In this document: one piece after another, positions 24,601 through 36,394 of the stretch
Layout of the letters: each line of letters opens with the position of its first letter
Numbering within the stretch: position 1 is the first letter of the stretch
Assembly: GCF_932294415.1 (NCBI RefSeq)
Contig: NC_065535.1
Location: forward strand, 67,043,862 to 67,107,861
Length of the DNA: 64,000 nt
Origin: Quercus robur
Lineage: Eukaryota > Streptophyta > Magnoliopsida > Fagales > Fagaceae
Direction: 5' to 3'
Notes under the pieces: model-generated
The model's database searches: none
What the model was told of the DNA's origin: nothing
Seen by the model: the letters and a program-made list of their open reading frames with translations, nothing else
Made by a program: the position numbers and the translations under genes

Positions 24601-25241
24601 GACAGCAGGATTTTGAGGGGCTATTGTGGGGTCAGAGAATTTATGACCCCGGCCCATTTTATATTAAGGCCCAAGGCCTGGGTCGAGGAGAGATATTGCC
24701 GAGGATGCACCATGGGAGTCTAGAACGGCCTAAGGATGTGGCCGAGGACGACCTTGTACTCGGCATCCCATAGTGCCCCTAAAAGGAAGGGCGAGCACAG
24801 TGCAGGAGCAGCCCAAGTAAAAGGCTGCCAATACTGCAATAAAGCACTCTGCACCTAACAGGACCATACTCTTCAGCTTTTACAGCCGCCCCCAACCACT
24901 CTAGGTATGGGCTGACAGGACAAGTCCTAAACCCTAGAAAATTGAGCTTACACGTGGACGCTGGAGAGAAGGTAAACGCTAATATAAAAAGGAGAAAGAG
25001 GCAATACAGAAAGGGGGGACAACCCGTCTCCCAAACCATGGAGTCCTAGAAAAAGGAGGATAATAAGAGCACAAAGCTCCATACGCTCCTCGGACGAGGT
25101 TCAGTGACCGGAACCACCCAAACCGCTGTCCGGTGACCAAGGCCTAGCCTTTCAAACCCACGCTCTACAAATTATATTGTTTGGGCCTCTAACGTGTGAA
25201 CCCAACACCATCTTGGGGTTGTTACGAATTGAGTCCTTACA
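21610..25241 (+). mobile_element. LTR retrotransposon B, non-autonomous, structurally complete fossil
   Basis: The element is 3632 bp with two 617-bp LTRs (21610-22226, 24625-25241) that start TGTGGGGTCAG and end GAGTCCTTACA, flanked by ATATA (21605-21609, 25242-25246). The 5' LTR is followed by ATTGGCGACGTCTGTGGGAA, a primer-binding-like segment; GATTTTGAGGGGCTAT precedes the 3' LTR. The interior parallels element A in order: 76-bp minisatellite, 'gtattgtgcc' block, purine-rich block (about 23745-23875), then the 'ttagctatgctc' region. No gag/pol domain is visible. The two LTRs differ by a few percent by eye. The 3' LTR is closer to the two extra LTRs downstream than to its own 5' LTR. Confidence 0.9.
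22451..23060 (+). repeat. 76-bp minisatellite of LTR element B (about 8 units)
   Basis: The same core as in A and C (ttttggacagaaccaaggta ... ggactcaagcctatgggg) recurs at 76-bp spacing (ggact at 22500, 22576 and 22652), with the shorter linker acttaaaaaagctaag. One or two units deviate by a base or so. Confidence 0.92.
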
Positions 25242-25522
25242 ATATATATAGTCATAGATGAGTTTCATTCTCCCTCACCTTTTATTTTTTAATTTTAGTT
25301 TTTTTGAATATACACATGAATTTACTTTTTATTATTATTGGTTTTTTTATGGTTTATTTATATTAGACTCTTCATCTTTTGCACAACATTAATTCACTTA
25401 AAATATTAGTAAAAATTAAAAAAAAAAAATTAGATACAACACAAGGTGTAAATGTAGACAACAATTAAAGTCCAATTTAAAATTTCATTGAATTTTTACT
25501 TAGATTTGGCTTTAATTATATA
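25242..25522. repeat. host-derived spacer S1 in the LTR array
   Basis: About 281 bp of AT-rich DNA lies between the 3' LTR of B and the next LTR. It is nearly identical to 26140-26422 and more distantly similar to about 21275-21609, which lies before element B. It contains the landmarks 'catagatgagtttcattc', 'ttttttatggtttatttata' and 'ttgcacaacattaa'. Confidence 0.85.
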
Positions 25523-26139
25523 TGTGGGGTCAGAGAATTTATGACCCCGGCCCATTTTATATTAAGGCCCAAGGCCTGGGCCGAGGAGAGATATTGCCGA
25601 GGACGCACCATGGGAGTCCAAAACAGCCTAAGGATGTGGCCGAGGACGACCTTGTGCTCGGCATCCCATAGTGCCCCTAAAAGGAAGGGTGAGCACAATG
25701 CAGGAGCAGCCCAAGTAAAAGGCTGCCAATACTGCAATAAAACACTCTGCACCTAACAGGACCATACTCTTCAGCTTTTACAGCCACTCCTAACCACTCT
25801 AGGTATGGGCTGACAGGACAAGTCCTAAACCCTAGAAAATTGAGCTTACACGTGGACGCTGGAGAGAAGGTAAACGCTAATATAAAAAGGAGAAAGAGGC
25901 AATACAGAAAGGGGGGACAACCCGTCTCCCAAACCATGGAGTCCTAGAAAAAGGAGGATAATAAGAGCACAAAGCTCCATACGCTCCTCGGACGAGGTTC
26001 AGTGACCGGAACCACCCAAACCGCTGTCCGGTGACCAAGGCCTAGCCTTTCAAACCCACGCTCTACAAATTATATTGTTTGGGCCTCTAACGTGCGAACC
26101 CAACACCATCTTGGGGTTGTTACGAATTGAGTCCTTACA
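25523..26139 (+). mobile_element. additional LTR of family B (array unit 1)
   Basis: A 617-bp LTR nearly identical to 24625-25241, with the same junctions (aattatata before it, atatata after it). It has no interior of its own. Together with the preceding spacer it forms a roughly 900-bp tandem unit. Confidence 0.92.
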
Positions 26140-26422
26140 ATATATATAGTCATAGATGAGTTTTATTCTCCCTCACCTTTTATTTTTTAATTTTAGTTTT
26201 TTTGAATATACACATGAATTTACTTTTTATTATTATTGGTTTTTTTATGGTTTATTTATATTAGACTCTTCATCTTTTGCACAACATTAATTCACTTAAA
26301 ATATTAGTAAAAATTAAAAAAAAAAAAAAATAGATACAACACAAGGTGTAAATGTAGACAACAATTAAAGTCCAATTTAAAATTTCATTGAATTTTTACT
26401 TAGATTTGGCTTTAATTATATA
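26140..26422. repeat. host-derived spacer S2 in the LTR array
   Basis: Almost the same sequence as 25242-25522, differing by a base change near the start and a longer poly-A run. It is the second spacer of the LTR/host tandem array. Confidence 0.85.
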
Positions 26423-27039
26423 TGTGGGGTCAGAGAATTTATGACCCCGGCCCATTTTATATTAAGGCCCAAGGCTTGGGCCGAGGAGAGATATTGCCGA
26501 GGACGCACCATGGGAGTCCAAAATGGCCTAAGGATGTGGCCGAGGATGACCTTGTGCTCGGCATCCCATAGTGCCCCTAAAAGGAAGGGCGAGCACAGTG
26601 GAGGAGCATCCCAAGTAAAAGGCTGCCAATATTGCAATAAAGCACTCTGCACCTGACCGGACCATACTCTTCAGCTTTTACAGCCACCCCCAACCACTCT
26701 AGGTATGGGCTGACAGGACAAGTCCTAAACCCTAGAAAATTGAGCTTACACGTGGACACTGGAGAGAGGGTAAACGCTAATATAAAAAGGAGAAAGAGGC
26801 AATACAGAAAGGGGGGACAACCCGTCTCCCAAACCATGGAGTCCTAGAAAAAGGAGGATAATAAGAGCACAAAGCTCCATATGCTCCTTGGACGAGATTC
26901 GGTGACCGGAACCACCCAAACCGCTGTCCAGTGATCAAGGCCTAGCCTTTCAAACTCATGCTCTACAAATTATATTGTTTGGGCCTCTAACGTGCGAACC
27001 CAACACCATCTTGAGGTCGTTACAAATTGAATCCTTACA
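26423..27039 (+). mobile_element. additional LTR of family B (array unit 2)
   Basis: The third 617-bp LTR after the interior of element B, again starting TGTGGGGTCAG and ending ATCCTTACA. It is followed by atatata and then by unique DNA (caccgataaattgc), which marks the end of the array. Confidence 0.92.
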
Positions 27040-29288
27040 ATATATATACACCGATAAATTGCTCGTGCATTACACTAGAATTTTGCAAACTTCTAGAAAT
27101 ATTAGCATATATATAAACTTCTTGAAATAATTTTTAACCCGAAGATAAGTTAAGATGTTTTTAATGTTCTAAACAGTGGAGGGGAACTGACTTTCTTTGG
27201 GCGTCATGCCTCTCTGGTCTTCCTCATGAAATACTTTTGCAAACTGTTTTTATGTGGCTATTTTTTTCTTCCTTGTGAAGATTACCCTGTACTTTCTTTG
27301 ATCTTCCTTTTGGTTCTATCCTTGCTTCGATGACTCCATCCTCTCTTAGGAATTGAGATCAAATGCAATACCTTAACTCACTTTTCTCTTACAAATTTTT
27401 TCTATACTTACTTTTTATTATTATTTCATTTTAATATATTTAATTTAATAGTTAAGATTGATTTTTTTTTTCTTTTTTCAATATCAGCCATTGATATTAC
27501 ACTTAATCTCAATCACTCTCTCAACTAAACCCCTGGTCACTCGTCTTTATTACATCCTTCACCATTAATTCCCCTCTGCCATGACAGAATCTTTTGTGGA
27601 TGCCATTACTTCTCAAGTAGCTAGGCTCATTTGGCTAAAGAGTATAGTTAATCTCTATGAGGTCTCATATGTTGATACTATATTTTGTCCGATTCTAAAT
27701 TTTAATAGAAGTTTTAGCTTAAAAATGAATAATTTCATAGTTTTAATAATTTTTGTTGTTGTTGATTTTCATCAATTTCTATATGGTCAACTAATATTAG
27801 TGGACTTTTAAAATCAACCATATGATTGAATTAATTTTGGTGCTATATTTAACACCATGAAATTTTTTGTAATTTTCTTGCTCATGGGTGAAGACTAGGT
27901 TTAAATTAAATAAGGTATTGTTGATTAAAAGAATCTACTTGATTTGCATTTTAATTGTGAAAAAATATGTAATTTTCTATGGAACACATGCTAAAATTTT
28001 AGTGTGATTTTCTTGAAAAATTGCTACTAAATATATCATTTGGGTCTCTTTTATTGAATATGTCATTAAGATTTGAGTATCAAATTGATTTAGGAATTTA
28101 ATTAATTTTTATAAATTTTGTGTCATGTTTTTATGGAGTTCATTTACTTTGTTAAATTTGATTTTTTTATTTTTTATTTTTATCAGGACATACATGTGAT
28201 TTATCATTTATTCAAAAATCCAGTTAATTTCTTTTGATTAATGAGCATGCCAAGTTTTGACCAGAGATATTAACAGTTGACTTAAAGTCTATACAATTCC
28301 CTAAGTGCACTGCAGTCCAAGTTTTAATCCATTGCACAAGTAAATTATGGTATTGGTTCTGATTGCTAGAATGTTCGGGTGACATATCTCATCCATTCTT
28401 ATCTAGTGAGACAGGACACCTATCCTTATCCACCATCTTTAAAATCCCTAAAGCCACAGGAAACCCCATATAAAAGCTCTCACTTTCATTCCAATTAGGA
28501 ATAATCGATGGCCGGCTCCAAGGATTCCACATTCCCATGGTTTGGGCTTTTTACCACTTCTATTTTGGTTTTCATTCTAAACCTCTACCCAAGAGAAAAA
28601 ATCTTGTGGGACTCGCAGATTAATGAGACATAGTTCTCATGCCATACTTTTTACCAACATCTAAGTCTCCAACACCCAAAAAAAACTTCCCTGCCTAGCC
28701 CGAAAAACTGTCATACCTCCCTCCAAAACCCCCAAAAACAGAACCCAACAGAGCCTGAGGACCAAGAAAAATCCCTCATTTTTCATCTACCAGAAACCTT
28801 CAACAACCATTCTCAACAACCAGCTCCATCCCAACAAGAAGACCATCTACCCAACACCAACAAAGAGCAGACAACAACTTGAAGCAAGGCAGAAGCTAAG
28901 CAAAGAGAAACGATGATAGAACAGAGCAGAGACGACTTCTAAAACATTTTCTCACTTTCTTTTACTTCTTTTCTATTTTTGGTTTGGAATCTAACTTAAA
29001 AACTTGTTCCTTTTTCAGCTGGTAGATTGTTACACACCCAATTGACGCAATTGAGTTTGTTGGTTGCTTCGAGTGAACCGAGGCCTCTTTATTGATAAAT
29101 AAACTACTTCAAGGGAGTCTAGACCTCTAAAGTAAATATTCACTAAATAATCCTTTATTAATTAATATCAACCCATATAAATAGATGACTTTATAAAATA
29201 AAGCTAACATTTAAATCCTAAAGAAATCTAATCTTTATCTACAACAAGTAGATAAGATTTATTCAAATATTAAACTAACAATTTATCC
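27040..29288. other. intergenic DNA, no gene seen
   Basis: AT-rich DNA without supported coding regions. A segment around 28490-28950 has a less AT-rich, gene-like composition but no long open frame. A copy of a roughly 100-bp direct repeat lies at 29025-29130 (listed separately). Confidence 0.55.
29025..29130 (+). repeat. direct repeat, copy 1
   Basis: About 100 bp with the blocks 'aattgagtttgttggttg', 'cttcgag' and 'gagtctagacctc' that return at 30142-30250 at roughly 85 percent identity. The solo LTR at 29289-30050 lies between the two copies. Confidence 0.75.
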
Positions 29289-30050
29289 TGTGGGGCTAGA
29301 GAACTTACGACCCGGTCCACTTTTCACTAAAGCCCAGGGCCTGTGCCGAGGAGGGTAGTTGTCGAGGACGAGTAAGGAAATACCAAATAGCCTAGAGACA
29401 CAACCGAGGATGACCCTGTCCTCGACATCCTAAGACTTCAAAGGGAAAAGCGACATGTCGTCAAAGGCAACCTCCAAAAGGTCCCCAGAAGAAGAGGCGA
29501 GTAGAATAGGACCCATATGGAGTTACGGAGTGGAGGTGGTTCAAGGTAAATGCGTCTCCTCCGTATTGAATGCGCCCACAAACGTCCTGACCATATTAAT
29601 GAGAAAAGACGCCTGAACAGTATGGCTTCGATTATTGCAACTAACAAAAAGTAAGGGGAGGCGGTTGATGGGACAGGTGTTTGAATAGGCACCTGCTTGA
29701 TCAACAGGTGGAGGGTCAGGATCAACCGAGATGGGCTATATAAGGTGAAGACTTATGTGCCAAAAAGGGGGGCTCCCAGACCATGGAGTCCTAAAAAAGG
29801 GAGAATAATAAGGACATAAAGCTCCTTGGACGAGATCTAATGACCGGAGCCACTCATGACGTACCGGAATAGATTATTATCAAACACGTCAGGTTCATCC
29901 TTGTGCAAATCGCTATGGAAACCCTGATTAACCATCGTCCGGTGACCAAGGCCTAGCCTTTCAAGTCCACGCTCTACAAATTATATTGTTTGGGCCCTTA
30001 ACGTACGAACCCAATATCACTTTGGGGTCGTTACGAATTGAGTTCTTACA
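29289..30050 (+). mobile_element. solo LTR
   Basis: A 762-bp LTR beginning TGTGGGGCTAG and ending GAGTTCTTACA, related to the B-type LTRs in its 3' third (cacgctctacaaattatatt). The flanks TATCC and TATTC match in 4 of 5 positions, so the target duplication has begun to decay. Confidence 0.8.
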
Positions 30051-30141
30051 TATTCTATTCATTATCTGATTACCCAACTCCTAATAACAAAAATAAAATC
30101 ATAAATAATTATATAAAAACTAAGCATGTAACATTGTGATT

Positions 30142-30250
30142 GTCACAAACCCAATTGACCCAATTGAGTTTGTTGGTTGTTTCGAGGGAACCAAGACCTC
30201 TTAATTGATAAATAGACTACTTCGAGAGAGTCTAGACCTCCAATGTGAAT
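30142..30250 (+). repeat. direct repeat, copy 2
   Basis: Second copy of the repeat at 29025-29130, in the same orientation. Its origin is unknown; it may be an older duplication or the remains of terminal repeats. Confidence 0.7.
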
Positions 30251-30394
30251 AAAAGACGTAATTAACAAAAAGATTTAAATTACATAATTATAATATTGTT
30301 TTATATAAATGGAGAAGATGTTATTAAAGGGGACGAAATGGATTGAAGTAGATTAAATGGACTGAAATAGATTGAAGTGGACCAAAATAGTATT

Positions 30395-31180
30395 GTGGCA
30401 GAACTGTGGGGATTAAGGGATGGCCTCGTCCTTTGCTCCCAACTCCATATTGAGGCCGTTGAAATTGAGTTAGACCAGGGACAGACCCAAGAATTTAGGC
30501 TAGGGGGGCCGGAGATAAGTGGAAAAACAAATTCTCTCTGTCTTGCAGTCTTGCTCTTTCTTCTCAGTTTTTCTTTTTCTTTTTCTATTGCGTTCTCTGT
30601 TTGGAGTTTGGACTGAATTTTTGTATTTACTTTTTTTTTTTTTTTAATGATTTACATTGGGCTGGCCGGCTAGTAATGGGGTTGAAAATTTTGGAGAGGG
30701 TCTATTGCATTCGGAGTTTGGACTGAATTTCTATATTTACCTTTTTTTTTTTTTTTTTTTTTTTTGCCTGGTTGATTTACATTGGGTTGGCCGGCTGGTA
30801 ATGGGGTTGAAAAATTGGGGGGGGGGGGGGGGGGAAGTTATTATTATTATTAATTTTTTTTGAAAATATATCTACTAATAAAAAAAAATGGGCTAAGGGG
30901 GCCCGGGCCCCCACCTGTATCTGTCCCTGAGTTAGATGGTAAAGCTGTGGTTTGTCTCCTTAGTAGCAACTCTAGAATCACTTGGTGAATTTGTATCTAT
31001 TATTGATAATTGCTGGGACTTAATCAAGAATATTCCAAGAAGGAGATAATGCATTGCTTTAGAGAAGCGAATAGCCAAGAACACGATTTTGTTTTAATTG
31101 ATGTACCCCCATCTAAATTTGATGTTTTGTTATTACTCTACTTGGACAAACTTGGCATGTATTTTGATGGCACTCAGTGT
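30395..31180 (+). pseudogene. RNase H-like (LINE / RVT_3) remnant, interrupted by a hAT element
   Basis: Before 30476 the plus strand reads VAELWGLRDGLVLCSQL...EAVEIELD, and after 30929 it resumes ELDGKAVVCLLSSNSRIT, followed by weaker blocks near 31060-31180 (IMHCFREANSQEHDF). This is the pattern of the RNase H domain found at the end of plant non-LTR retrotransposons and in RVT_3 proteins. The domain is split by a hAT element and has stops beyond it. No reverse transcriptase part is present upstream, so it is a 5'-truncated dead fragment. Confidence 0.65.
30476..30929. mobile_element. small non-autonomous hAT element
   Basis: A 454-bp element begins CAGGGACAGA and ends TCTGTCCCTG, with flanking 8-bp sequences AGTTAGAC (30468-30475) and AGTTAGAT (30930-30937), a 7/8 match. 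It contains a tandem duplication of about 120 bp (about 30595-30700 and 30715-30815) with long poly-T runs and a poly-G run near 30817-30834. Confidence 0.82.
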
Positions 31181-31239
31181 TACTTTACCCACATGGGCCA
31201 CATCTATTTGATTTTCTATGAAATATCCATATTACCATT

Positions 31240-32494
31240 GTAGTGAGGTAGGTCTTTGGCCCATTCCAGAGTTGGGCCGAAGATGTTGAGGGGCCCATTT
31301 TCGAGAATACGCTCGACTTGAGAATGAGTAAGCTATGAAAAGGCCCGATGCTCAGACCCATGGCCCCATCCGAAGACTAATATGCGCCCATGCACCTAAA
31401 TTGACGTCAGACACAATTTACCAAGCAACCATCCCCCAATGTTAGAAGCTATGGGTCCCACTGTTGATAATCGATTTGACAGGTGGGAACAGTGTTACAG
31501 ACCCAGATAACCATTTGAACCCTTGATTCGGTAGGTCCCACACACTGGTGAATGATTCTATCATCATGAGGACTCCACTAACGAGAGAGTATAAAAGGGA
31601 AAGGAGGTCAAGGTGAGAGGGGTTGAAAAAATTGGGGTGTGAAACATGAGAGAAATGAAAGATAAAAACATAAGGGAACTGAGGCCTTGCTCGGTACCTA
31701 AAAGGGTGAGCTCGGCAAGAGGATATTATCCTCGGCTCGACCTCCAATGATTAGCTTAAAGGCCCGATCCATCACAACAACCAATTATTTTTGGGATCTC
31801 CCATTATGGGCCAAGAACATCACAAAATAACAAATAAATTGAGGGTCCAAGCCCAAATCACCAGTTTTTTGGGCCTCGAGCACCACAACCACGGAAAAAA
31901 AAAAAAAAAAAAAAATTGATTCAATCGACATAAATGCATGTGTTAATTACCGATTGTCCCAAAAATTTAAGTTATTGGGATATGGTAAACATAGAGTCCA
32001 TTTAGAAACAACTTATTTAGTTGAACAAAATTTTTTTTACTGAAAGAACTGTAGATAAAGCTAAAAAGTAACTGAAATAGTACAGTAAGACTCATAAATA
32101 GTACCAAAAAGTGCAATAAGACCTATGAATATTAGTTAAAATAAGCTAAATAGTAAAAAAAAATTGACTTTTTAAGCCAATGTCATACGCAACTTTAATC
32201 ATTTAGTCACATACTTATAACAATCAGCACCTAAACTTGCTTAGAAATAGCACCAAGCATGGCTCGAGACGACACCAATTGTAAAACTAAAGAAAATTTT
32301 ATTATTAATTTCAAATCTGTCTTACAAAACTAAAAACTAAAAATTATGTTTAAATAGAAAGTAGCAAAATGCATACAAGAATTCTTAATTATTAAGGCCC
32401 AATTACTAGGTTTGGTAGGTTTTCAGGCCCAATTATTAGCAAGTTTCGTCCATAAGTACGTATAATTAGAGGCCTATATCTTGTATCCCTCGTT

Positions 32495-32529
<35 letters not shown>

Positions 32530-33390
32530 TTATTTATATATTTTATGGGAATCACCGGTTACAATTTATTGTTTTCTGTGTTATAAAACAATTTTTTTTT
32601 TTTTTGTGAAACATGTTACAAAACAATAAATGTAAATGATAGGCGATTGACTGTATATTTACAAAAGTAGTGCAATAAGTTGGATAACCATACACCGCCT
32701 GAAAAAGAAAAGAAAAGGCCAAGCTTTTAGAAAATTCCATAGATAGGAAAAAGAACAGTGCTAAAGAGAAATTCCTCATCCTCATCATCACCATCATTAT
32801 CATTGATTCATTGTACGTTAAAATTACAAAGAGTGAAGTTTCGGTCCCATGCTAAGTCTAATACATTGGACGCAAACTAAGCCCACTATTACAAACACTA
32901 CCGTCTGTGATAAATTCATCTAATTATTTATGCTGCATAGAGTAACAGAATCTTCATTATTACTGTCACTATAAAGTCTAGACACTCTCCTCTCTCATCT
33001 CTCACCCTTTATCTTGGTCCATCAAAACCCCATTGGGATTGATGTTTTACTCCCTTATTATACATAATACATGTTCAAAAGTTTTAAAACAAAAACAAAA
33101 CAGAGAATTAAAATTTAATTCACATAATTTACATTTAATTCAAACCCAATTTTCATTCTTCAAATTTAAAATATCATAATTTTATTAATTTTAGTAACTG
33201 TCAATTCATACAAATCCATAAAAAAATATTCAATAAAAAGTTGCGTATACAGTGTTGACTTGGCACCTTAAAAAATAAAAAATCTGAAATAAGAAATGAA
33301 TTATAACTTTAACTTTGTTTTTTTTTTTTTTCCCCAGAATATCAAATTGAAAAAAAAAAAAAAAAAAAAAAGTGGATCCCATTTCTCATA
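31240..33390. other. intergenic DNA, no gene seen
   Basis: The part at 31250-31900 is rich in 'ggccca' and 'cctcggc' motifs like the LTRs in this window and may be a diverged LTR fragment, but no ends could be fixed. A MITE-like stretch lies near 31990-32200. A (TA)n run lies at about 32498-32524. The final part is the 3' flank of the IRX15-like gene. Confidence 0.5.
31990..32200. mobile_element. MITE-like repeat
   Basis: It starts gagtccatttagaaacaact and ends gccaatgtcatacgcaactt, resembling common plant MITEs with 'ccgtttggaaacaact' ends. No target duplication was recognised, so this is tentative. Confidence 0.35.
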
Positions 33391-34290
33391 TCAGCAAAAA
33401 CTGGTAGTATCAGTTTCGTTAGTAGCAGTAGCTGGAGGAATCTCAAAGTGCCAAAGCCTCCCAACTCCATTCACCTTATACTTCATACACAAAAACTCTC
33501 TTGCATAACCCTTCTCTACCCTCCTATTCACATCATGCAAGAACACGTGCGTCACACCCATTCTCGTTCTCGCACGTGCCATCACCGCCGCCGTGTATAT
33601 CGCCGCCATTCTCCCCGGCGCATCCGGGAAATACCCTCTTGGCGCGTCGATCATTATCATGTCCCATTCCTTCTCGTACACTTCTTCAGGCAACTCCGTT
33701 AAGGCCAACCTGCAGCGCGTGTCTTTGAGGCGCGCGTTGGTGGGAGAGCAGTCCGGTTCTGACTCGTAGGTTGAGAGGAGGTTGTCGGCTTCGGAGAGGC
33801 GCGTGCGGTAGCGGACTGTGGAGGCGCGTAAGACAGGGGCGCGTTTGAGAACTGTCTGGACCCACTTGGGATCTTCCTCGAGGAACAAGGTCGTGCCACG
33901 TGGGTTTAGCGATGCCCACATGAGCGAGTCGTGTCCGAGACCGAATACGAGGAAGTTGCAAGGAGCGAGGATTTGGAGGACGCTGAAGGAGATTTTGATC
34001 TCGGCGAGGGTTTGCTGTGGGACCACTCGTGACGTGGCGTAGTGGAGAATGGCGAGGAACTGAGTCGGCGTCGTCGTGGCGGCGGCTGAGTTTGAGTGTG
34101 AGTTCGAGTTGGGTTGGATCAGTGGGCAGAGGAGCGAGTTGTCATCGTTGTTGTTGTTGCTGAAGTTGTTAATGGGGGTTCTGCTTAAGCCGACTAAGAG
34201 AATTGTGGCGGTGATGGCGCCGGCACTTACGGCGGCGAGGAGCCGGAGCTTCTCGGTAATGTGACGGCGATTAGTGTTGTTGTTCTTCAT
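33391..34290 (-). CDS. IRX15-L: DUF579 family protein, IRX15/IRX15-L-like
   Basis: This single-exon gene encodes 299 residues. The family acts in glucuronoxylan biosynthesis for secondary cell walls in the Golgi; related DUF579 members are SAM-dependent glucuronoxylan 4-O-methyltransferases, while the exact reaction of IRX15 and IRX15-L is not settled. The start MKNNNTNRRH is followed by one membrane segment (about residues 16-36, LRLLAAVSAGAITATILLVG), fitting a type II Golgi protein. An Asn/Ser-rich stem then leads to the DUF579 domain from about residue 75. Visible family blocks are CNFLVFGLGHDSLMWASLNP (SAM-binding-like glycine loop), TTLFLEEDPKWV, EKEWDMIMIDAPRGYFPDAP and THVFLHDVNRRVEK. 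The C-terminus GRLWHFEIPPA is typical of the IRX15 branch, which is why I choose it over GXM. The coding region is GC-rich against AT-rich flanks. Confidence 0.93.
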   Translation of the reverse strand: MKNNNTNRRHITEKLRLLAAVSAGAITATILLVGLSRTPINNFSNNNNDDNSLLCPLIQPNSNSHSNSAAATTTPTQFLAILHYATSRVVPQQTLAEIKISFSVLQILAPCNFLVFGLGHDSLMWASLNPRGTTLFLEEDPKWVQTVLKRAPVLRASTVRYRTRLSEADNLLSTYESEPDCSPTNARLKDTRCRLALTELPEEVYEKEWDMIMIDAPRGYFPDAPGRMAAIYTAAVMARARTRMGVTHVFLHDVNRRVEKGYAREFLCMKYKVNGVGRLWHFEIPPATATNETDTTSFC

Positions 34291-35105
34291 GTCTCAGCTA
34301 ATTAAGCTGCGAAATAGAGAGGAAGCATTTGGGTTTGGTTTTATAAGAATGGGTGATCAGACTAGATCGAGAGAATTTTAAGATGGTGACGTGGCGTGAA
34401 TTGATACGAAATAGTGGACTTAGCACTTACCATTATCATTTTTTAGAAAATAAACAAACAAAAATAACCCATTGGGTTGATGCAGTTATACTAGTACAGT
34501 AGTACTATGAATTTTTTTTTTAATAAAATATTCAATAGGTTCACTAAGCACAAACTACATTTAACACCATTTTCCTTTCACTTTGTTTGGCAATATATAT
34601 ATATATATATATATAAAGATATTAAGTAAAGTTTGTTCTTAGTGAGAAAATTAGATATTTTTGTTTATACTACTAAGTTTTCTCATTATTTAGGCTAAAA
34701 TATCCTTCTTATGTCGGTACGTATATATGTATGGATGACGTCCACAACTGGGGCAAGGTGAACGAGTTACAACATAGGGATCGAACCAATTAAAGATTTT
34801 GACAAGAAATCTTGCGTGAAAGATTGACATGGCAGCTTGTTGTACATGATCGAGATGTGGTGGTAAATTCTGTGTGATATAAAGTTTTTTGGGTTCTGTG
34901 TGATATAAAGTTGGTTTGATAGTAATGGATGGGGTAATAGATGAAAGGAAAGGACACTGCCCCAAGTTATATACCTAGTTGGATTCGAAAACATTTATGG
35001 GAACATGAAGGTACGTGGTTAATTATAATAGGTTAAATAATAGTGTGAGATGAGAATATTGCAGACAATAGCAGTAGCTGTTACATGATTCCCCAAATAA
35101 ATAAA
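34291..35105. other. upstream region of the IRX15-like gene, no gene seen
   Basis: AT-rich DNA with a (TA)n run near 34594-34614. It should include the promoter of the minus-strand gene ending at 34290; no specific element was recognised. Confidence 0.55.
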
Positions 35106-35107
35106 TA

Positions 35108-35368
35108 CTCCCTCCGTCCCATTTTGTTTGTCCTGTTTGAAAAGTCAAACTTTTTAAGGGAACATCATTTATTGTCTTGTCTACCTTTTAAAAATGTATA
35201 AGTTTCCAAAACTACCCTTAAATAAATTTATCAAAAAATTGAATTAATAAATTAATAGGGGTATAATAGGAACATTAGTAAATTAGTGACTTTTATTTTT
35301 AGAAACAGGATAATATTTTGGGACATCCCAAAATGGAATAGAGAACAAACAAAGTGGGACGGAGGGAG
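35108..35368. mobile_element. Stowaway/mariner-like MITE
   Basis: A 261-bp element begins CTCCCTCCGTCCCATTTTGT and ends with its inverted partner (AAAGTGGGACGGAGGGAG). It is flanked by TA on both sides (35106-35107, 35369-35370). These ends are the classic signature of plant mariner-type MITEs. Confidence 0.92.
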
Positions 35369-36394
35369 TAATACATAACCACTGCAATATATGATACATC
35401 GATCACTCCACTACTCTATAAGGAAGCTACAGTTTTAGAGTTGGATAAGACATCATCAGGGGGATTAAATAAACATTGCCAGATCTGGTTCTAGACAGCC
35501 AACTTAATTGTCATCATCAAGAAAAAGGGCTGGCTCTATTGGCTATCAAGAAAATGTTTTTGATTGATGAAGGTCACTGCCCAACAAAATTTCCAAAAAA
35601 CTCACTATTGTGAGTGATGCATCACCAAACATATATATCTATATCATTTTTATAGAAAATTTTCTCTAGCGGATGATACAGACACTATTTAACAAATAAA
35701 AATGAAATCAAAAAATATATATAAATGACAGAGGGAGTTTTTAAGATTATCAACTTCCTACAAAAGCACTAAATCAAAATCATGAATTCCGACTCATGGT
35801 TTATAATAAAATGAGATATATTAAGCATAATAAAACAAATGAAGGCTTGATGTAGACCTTATATTATATTAGAAAGTAAAGTGTTGTAATTTTTCCTTTT
35901 TTTATATGGGCACAAAAAAATTTCATGTTTTAAACCCCCATATGTTAAAATAAAATAAAGTAAATCATATTGCAACCTATTATAACTCAAAACAAGATTG
36001 TTGTAAATATTTTTTGGATTATTTTCAAGAATGCAGTTAAACCACTTGAAAACAAATTGTTTCCTTGAAAATATATTTTTTTCAATAACATTTTACTTTG
36101 AAATAAACAGTATCTCAATAAATAAAAAAAAATCAAAGTTTTTTTAATTTTAAGATTAAGTCCTTTGTATTTGGTTTGAACTCTTTGATATGAACATCAA
36201 GGAGCTGCCCAATTGGCCCTTCCCCATGATGGTCGAACAAGTCAGTCCTTCCTAGTTCCCACTAATGCAGCATGACCCATTCAGTCCTTCCCCCAAATAC
36301 ACGGCCACTCAATCTTTCTACACTAATTGCTAGTTTAGTCAACAAAACAATTGAAAGGACAGAAAAATAAGTTAGAAAGTAACGTTAGTATGAA

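Noticed and set aside
21764-26837. Antisense open frames of about 86 codons (start MVWETGCPP) recurring four times
   Set aside because: They lie at the same place in each copy of the B LTR and are copied with it; similar frames in A and C LTRs follow from the conserved U3 sequence. No family is recognised.
31250-31900. A further LTR rich in ggccca and cctcggc motifs
   Set aside because: Composition resembles the LTRs here, but no TG...CA ends with a 5-bp duplication could be located.
33448-34264. Plus- and minus-strand frames of 60-90 codons
   Set aside because: They overlap the IRX15-like gene in other frames and have no independent support.
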